Shown piece by piece: positions 6,895-10,324 of a DNA stretch of 10,324 nt. The stretch is from contig JAENWH010000040.1 of assembly GCA_016650135.1 (NCBI GenBank), positions 1-10,324 on the forward strand. Reading direction: 5' to 3'. Position 1 is the first letter of the stretch. Every line of letters starts with the position of its first letter. Under the pieces are notes generated by a model. That model worked only from the letters and a program-made list of their open reading frames with translations. It was not told where the DNA came from and did no database searches. Both the position numbers and the translations under genes were made by a program. The DNA comes from Peptostreptococcaceae bacterium (lineage in GTDB: Bacteria; Bacillota_A; Clostridia; Peptostreptococcales; Anaerovoracaceae).

Positions 6895-8745
6895 ATGTCT
6901 TTGATCGTTTTAATTGCGCCCAATGAAGAAATTGGGGCGGTAGCTGAAAGGGCAAAGCAGCAGTATGATTTAGACATGGATATTTATGTTGGCTTAATGG
7001 AGCAGGGTGTAGCGGTTGCAGAAAAATTAAAAGATAAAGGTGCTAAAGTTTTCATCTCTCGAGGAGGAACGGCTATTTTAATGCGGAAAAAGTTACAAAA
7101 CCATGTTGTAGCAATAAAGATGGTTTTAGATGATGCTGTATGCGCAATTTCGGAAGCACAGAAATATGGTAAGAATATTATGTTTGCTGGCTTTTCAAAT
7201 CATTTACAAGGATTTGCTTCTCTTGGCCCACTTTTGGGTTTACAGATTCAGCAGTGTGTTATTAAGGATTGGAAAGAGGGAAGAACTAAAATGTTGGAAG
7301 GTAGAGATAATGGTGTGGACGTTGTTATTGGTGGCGCCATGCAAACTGAAGTAGCATTGGAAATAGGAATGCCGACAGTATTTTTGGGTTCAAGTGAAGC
7401 AGCAGTGTTGTTAGCATATAGCGACGCGAAGGCAATGTTAAATATAATATTGGCTCAGGAGAGACAAGCAAAAGAATTACACACTATCCTTGATTATTCA
7501 GGTGATGGTTTTGTGTCAATAAATAAAAATAGTCAAATTACGTTGGTAAATGATTTTGGAGGCAAGGTGTTTGGTGTTGATTCAAATACTGTGATTGGTG
7601 AAGCGCTTTTGAAGGTGATGCCGCTTATTGCAAATCTTTCAGATGCGCTGAATCCAGAGGCCAAACTTCACAACGATGTGATATCTATAGGTTCTTTTAC
7701 GCTTTTATACAATAGAATTCCTCTAGTTAATGAGGGGAAAATTGTCGGTGCAATGGCCACGTTAAAGGATATAAAAACAGTGCAGAAAGAGGATTATAGT
7801 ATTCGTTACAAGCAGTACTCAAAAGTGTTATATGCTAAATATCATTTTGATGACATTATAGGATGTAGCGAGGCAATTTGTAAAATCAAACAGGTTGCAG
7901 AAAACTTCGCAAAGACGGAAGCTACTATTTTGATTACAAGCGAATCCGGTACGGGAAAAGAGTTGTTTGCACAATCAATCCATAATGCCAGTTCCAGAAG
8001 GAATGGACCATTTGTGGCTATAAACTGTGCTTCTTTAGCTGAAAGCATTTTTGAAAGCGAACTGTTTGGGTATGTAGATGGAGCGTTCACCGGCACAAGA
8101 AAAAGTGGTAAGGCTGGAATGTTTGAAATGGCAGAAGGGGGTACTATCTTCTTGGATGAAATTGGGGAGGTACCAATAAACTTGCAAGGAAAACTGTTGC
8201 GTGTGTTGCAGGAACGAAATGTCATGCGTTTAGGTGACGATAAAATTATCCCTGTGGATGTTCGGTTCATTGCAGCAACCAATCGTAATCTTGTTAATGA
8301 AATACAAGAGGGCAATTTTCGTATGGATTTATTCTTCCGTTTAAATGTATTACGGTTAGCGATATTACCGTTACGTGATAGGAAGGACGACATATTGATA
8401 CTTGCTAAAACTTTTTTACAAAAGTATGGATGTAACGAAGATTTAATTCTTCCTGGGCAGATATTGGATACACTAAAAGAATATAATTGGCCAGGTAACA
8501 TACGGGAACTTGAAAACTTGATGGAGAGAATTGCTGTAATTGGGCATGAGAAAAATATTATGGGATTAATTCATGAATACTTCTCTGATTTCAATCTTTT
8601 GGAAAAGTATAAGAAAGTAACCTTGGATCGTGAAAAAGTAGAAAGGTCGCTAGAGATAACAGAAGGCAATAAAACAAAGGCTGCTAAATACTTAGGAGTT
8701 AATCGTAGTACTTTATGGAGATTTTTGGAAAAAAATGAAAAATAA
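6895..8745 (+). CDS. Sigma-54-dependent activator with PrpR_N, PAS, AAA+ and Fis-type HTH domains
   Basis: This 616-residue enhancer-binding protein activates RNA polymerase containing sigma-54. Residues 1 to about 185 form a PrpR_N-like sensory domain, the type that senses 2-methylcitrate in propionate regulators, here with an unknown small-molecule effector. About 190-300 looks like a PAS domain (LDYSGDGFVSINKNSQITLVN). The AAA+ ATPase spans about 315-550: Walker A SESGTGKE (349-356), sigma-54-contact loop GAFTGT (396-401), Walker B GGTIFLDE (415-422), ATNRN (461-465), arginines R476 and R482, and WPGNIRELENL (532-542). The C-terminus (about 580-612) is an HTH_8 Fis-type DNA-binding helix pair with GNKTKAAKYLGVNRSTLWRFL. 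The loop ends in Thr where the consensus is Ala (GAFTGA), and Walker A begins Ser where Gly is usual. AGGGGG at 6881-6886 precedes the ATG by 8 nt. A -24/-12 promoter 106 bp downstream marks the hydro-lyase genes as its likely target. Confidence 0.93.
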   Translation: MSLIVLIAPNEEIGAVAERAKQQYDLDMDIYVGLMEQGVAVAEKLKDKGAKVFISRGGTAILMRKKLQNHVVAIKMVLDDAVCAISEAQKYGKNIMFAGFSNHLQGFASLGPLLGLQIQQCVIKDWKEGRTKMLEGRDNGVDVVIGGAMQTEVALEIGMPTVFLGSSEAAVLLAYSDAKAMLNIILAQERQAKELHTILDYSGDGFVSINKNSQITLVNDFGGKVFGVDSNTVIGEALLKVMPLIANLSDALNPEAKLHNDVISIGSFTLLYNRIPLVNEGKIVGAMATLKDIKTVQKEDYSIRYKQYSKVLYAKYHFDDIIGCSEAICKIKQVAENFAKTEATILITSESGTGKELFAQSIHNASSRRNGPFVAINCASLAESIFESELFGYVDGAFTGTRKSGKAGMFEMAEGGTIFLDEIGEVPINLQGKLLRVLQERNVMRLGDDKIIPVDVRFIAATNRNLVNEIQEGNFRMDLFFRLNVLRLAILPLRDRKDDILILAKTFLQKYGCNEDLILPGQILDTLKEYNWPGNIRELENLMERIAVIGHEKNIMGLIHEYFSDFNLLEKYKKVTLDREKVERSLEITEGNKTKAAKYLGVNRSTLWRFLEKNEK

Positions 8746-8761
8746 TAAGAAAAAATATTGT

Positions 8762-8798
8762 TTGCGTTGCGTGTTGCAGTAAAATGTTGCATGCAACA
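8762..8798 (+). promoter_or_regulatory. Putative enhancer (upstream activator sequence): clustered TTGC half-sites
   Basis: TTGC occurs at 8762, 8767, 8774 and 8787, the last as half of the perfect palindrome TGTTGCATGCAACA (8785-8798). TGTTGCA also occurs as a direct repeat (8772 and 8785). The cluster lies about 55-90 bp upstream of the -24 element, the usual place for the binding sites of a sigma-54 activator. The activator's Fis-type HTH would bind such inverted repeats as a dimer; the assignment is inferred from position. Confidence 0.6.
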
Positions 8799-8806
8799 TT
8801 TTTTTT
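8781..8806 (+). terminator. Possible terminator of the activator gene, overlapping the enhancer palindrome
   Basis: The 22-bp perfect palindrome at 8781-8802 can fold in RNA as a 9-bp stem with a CATG loop. Its 3' arm runs into T8 (8799-8806). It begins 35 nt after the activator stop codon, so it may end that transcript as well as bind the activator. Confidence 0.45.
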
Positions 8807-8816
8807 GGAATAATTG

Positions 8817-8848
8817 TTTGAAAAGAGTGTTTAATATACCTTTTCAAA
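8817..8848 (+). repeat. 9-bp inverted repeat next to the sigma-54 promoter
   Basis: TTTGAAAAG (8817-8825) and CTTTTCAAA (8840-8848) are perfect inverted copies separated by 14 nt and end 2 nt before the -24 element. This could be an operator for a second regulator; function unknown. Confidence 0.5.
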
Positions 8849-8850
8849 GG

Positions 8851-8865
8851 TGGCACGTAATTTGC
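8851..8865 (+). promoter_or_regulatory. Sigma-54 (-24/-12) promoter of the fumarase/tartrate dehydratase-type genes
   Basis: TGGCACGTAATTTGC matches the sigma-54 consensus TGGCAC-N5-TTGC exactly, with ten bases between the GG (8852-8853) and GC (8864-8865) doublets. Transcription would start near 8877, about 25 nt before the ATG at 8902. The activator gene directly upstream encodes the matching class of regulator. Confidence 0.9.
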
Positions 8866-8901
8866 TTATATAATAAATGAATATAATATGGAGGTGAAAT
8901 C

Positions 8902-9783
8902 ATGAAAAGAGTTATCAATACAAACGAAGTAATAACTGTAATTTCGAAGCTAGTCATGAAGGCTTGTTACGAACTGGACGATAACCTTATGGATGCATTT
9001 CGAGGAGCACTCAAAAAGGAAGAATCATCCTACAGCCGTGATACATTGGAGTTATTGATTAAAAATGCTGAACTTGCAAAGCAAAAGCAAATTGCATGTT
9101 GTCATGATACAGGAACGTGTGTGGTTATTATGGAAATCGGCCAAGAAGTTGCTTGGGAGGGAAAATCCTTGGTAGATCAGATTAATGAAGGAGTACGCAG
9201 AGGATATGCAGATGGATATTTAAGAAAATCTATCGTTAGAGATCCGTTGGATAGAATTAATACTAATGATAATACTCCGGCAGTAATACATACTGAAATC
9301 ATCGATGGAGACAAGGTAATTATAACTGTAATGCCAAAAGGTGGCGGTAGCGAAAATATGGGAAGTTTCACTACATTAATTCCTGGAGCAGGTATTGAAG
9401 GAGTAAAGAAATTTGTTATAGACACTGTACGTTCTGCAGGAGGTAAGACTTGTCCACCCATTATTGTAGGCGTGGGTGTAGGAGGAACTATGGATTCTTG
9501 TGCTTGGATTGCAAAAAAAGCATTGTTGCGTCCCATTGGACAGCATAATCCTAAACCTCTATATGCACAGTTAGAAAAAGAATTACTAGAAGAAATAAAT
9601 GACTTAGGGATTGGTACTTTAGGAATGGGTGGTACCGTTACTGCCTTAGATGTTCATATTGATTATTTCCCTTGTCATATTACAGCATTACCTGTAGCTG
9701 TTAATCTTCAATGCCATGCAAGTAGACATGCTACAGCAGAAATACAATGGTCAGAAGGGAGTATTAAAAATGAAGGAATATAG
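8902..9783 (+). CDS. Class I fumarase / L-tartrate dehydratase-type hydro-lyase, alpha subunit
   Basis: This 293-residue protein is the alpha subunit of a two-subunit, oxygen-sensitive [4Fe-4S] hydro-lyase of the FumA/TtdA N-terminal family. These enzymes reversibly dehydrate 2-hydroxydicarboxylates: L-malate to fumarate, L-tartrate to oxaloacetate, or (S)-citramalate to mesaconate. The three cluster cysteines are visible: C67 in CCHDTGTC (64-73 region), C184 in KTCPPIIVGVGVGG (182-195) and C271 in QCHASRH (270-276). Other family marks are GGGSENMG (147-154) and LLRPIGQHNPKP (208-219). The residue after C67 is His where Gln is usual. GGAGGTG at 8890-8896 precedes the ATG by 5 nt. It is the first gene behind the sigma-54 promoter and overlaps the beta-subunit gene by 14 nt. 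Fumarase and tartrate dehydratase activity cannot be told apart by eye. Confidence 0.92.
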   Translation: MKRVINTNEVITVISKLVMKACYELDDNLMDAFRGALKKEESSYSRDTLELLIKNAELAKQKQIACCHDTGTCVVIMEIGQEVAWEGKSLVDQINEGVRRGYADGYLRKSIVRDPLDRINTNDNTPAVIHTEIIDGDKVIITVMPKGGGSENMGSFTTLIPGAGIEGVKKFVIDTVRSAGGKTCPPIIVGVGVGGTMDSCAWIAKKALLRPIGQHNPKPLYAQLEKELLEEINDLGIGTLGMGGTVTALDVHIDYFPCHITALPVAVNLQCHASRHATAEIQWSEGSIKNEGI

Positions 9784-10324
9784 ATTAAATCTACCTTTGA
9801 CTAAGGAAGTAGTTAAAGACTTTGAAATTGGAGATATTATTTATCTGACTGGTTATGTTTATACAGCTAGAGATGCAGCACATAAAAGAATAGAACAAAC
9901 ACTTGCAGAGGGTGGTCAGCCACCGATTGATTTTGTTAGTCAATCAATATTTTATGCAGGACCATGTCCCACGAAACCTGGACGTAATATGGGATCTATT
10001 GCGCCTACTACTAGCATAAGAATGGATAATTTTGTTGAAATGACCTTCCAGCTCGGTATGACTGCAATGATTGGTAAAGGAGATCGCTCTGATTTTGTTC
10101 CTAAGTTATGTAAAGAATATGGCGGGGTTTATTTGTTAAGTATTGGTGGAGCTTCCGCAATGATTTCTGAACAGGTAAAGAGTTGTGAAGTAATTGCATA
10201 TGACGACTTGGGAACGGAATCAATCAAGAAACTCTTTGTCGAAGATTTGAGAGTAATTGTGGGCATTGATACAAAAGGTAATATTTTTCAGGATAGAGAA
10301 ATTGAGAAATACAAGAAAAGATAA
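9770..10324 (+). CDS. Class I fumarase / L-tartrate dehydratase-type hydro-lyase, beta subunit
   Basis: This is the 184-residue beta subunit, equivalent to the C-terminal domain of single-chain class I fumarases and to TtdB. It completes the active site with the preceding alpha subunit. Family motifs are TGYVYTARDAAHKR (27-40), FYAGPCPTKPGRNMGSIAPTTSIRMDNF (61-88), GKGDRSD (102-108), YGGVYLLSIGGASAM (117-131) and DDLGTESIKKLFVEDLRV (145-162). The ATG at 9770 is preferred because AAGGGAG (9755-9761) lies 8 nt before it and MKEYRLNLPL is a typical family N-terminus. An earlier in-frame ATG at 9716 would add 18 unrelated residues read out of the alpha-subunit coding region. The stop codon TAA is the last three bases of the window, so the gene is complete but its downstream neighbours are unseen. 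Confidence 0.92.
   Translation: MKEYRLNLPLTKEVVKDFEIGDIIYLTGYVYTARDAAHKRIEQTLAEGGQPPIDFVSQSIFYAGPCPTKPGRNMGSIAPTTSIRMDNFVEMTFQLGMTAMIGKGDRSDFVPKLCKEYGGVYLLSIGGASAMISEQVKSCEVIAYDDLGTESIKKLFVEDLRVIVGIDTKGNIFQDREIEKYKKR

Noticed and set aside
7842..8501. Long open frame (219 codons) on the - strand opposite the activator
   Set aside because: It is antisense to the conserved AAA+ domain and has no family motifs; it arises from the codon bias of the real gene.
9716..9769. N-terminal extension of the beta subunit from an earlier ATG
   Set aside because: The 18 added residues come from the alpha subunit's CHASRHATAE coding region in another frame; the ATG at 9770 has a well-spaced ribosome binding site.

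Overview
The window is a low-GC, gene-dense segment with every gene on the + strand. Ribosome binding sites are strong and purine-rich (AGGAGG or G-tract type), there are several GTG and TTG starts, and at least one sigma-54 promoter. Together with the gene content (nickel-dependent racemase family, Fe-S hydro-lyases, tripartite tricarboxylate transporter) this points to an anaerobic Firmicute, probably a clostridial-type organism. That assignment is inference from style and content; no phylogenetic marker is present.

Layout. (1) 6-3041: a tight three-gene unit with a LarA-family nickel-pincer racemase/epimerase, then the large and small subunits of an isopropylmalate/homoaconitate/dimethylmalate-type [4Fe-4S] hydro-lyase. 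(2) 3146-6173: a complete tripartite tricarboxylate transporter: a TctC-type binding lipoprotein, a perfect 38-bp palindrome, the TctA-type large membrane protein, and the TctB-type small membrane protein, followed by hairpins and an intrinsic terminator. (3) 6174-6894: a 721-bp stretch without a clear full-length gene, holding the terminators, a sigma-A-like promoter, and a 56-codon ORF with one membrane segment that looks like the broken N-terminus of a membrane sensor. (4) 6895-8745: a sigma-54-dependent activator with a PrpR_N sensory domain, PAS domain, AAA+ domain and Fis-type helix-turn-helix. (5) 8746-8901: a compact regulatory region with clustered TTGC half-sites, a 22-bp palindrome, an inverted repeat and a textbook -24/-12 promoter. 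(6) 8902-10324: the alpha and beta subunits of a class I fumarase / L-tartrate dehydratase-type [4Fe-4S] hydro-lyase.

How the genes fit together. A carboxylate importer, two different Fe-S hydro-lyases, a racemase for 2-hydroxyacids and a dedicated activator make up an inducible catabolic cluster for a di- or tricarboxylate or hydroxy-dicarboxylate. One chemically consistent model, which is inference, is that the LeuCD-type enzyme hydrates a cis-unsaturated diacid (maleate is the simplest) to the D-hydroxyacid. The LarA-type enzyme would then invert the carbinol carbon, and the fumarase-type enzyme would dehydrate the L-hydroxyacid to the trans acid, which enters central metabolism. Tartrate stereoisomers or 3-substituted malates are alternatives. 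The exact substrate cannot be read from the sequence.
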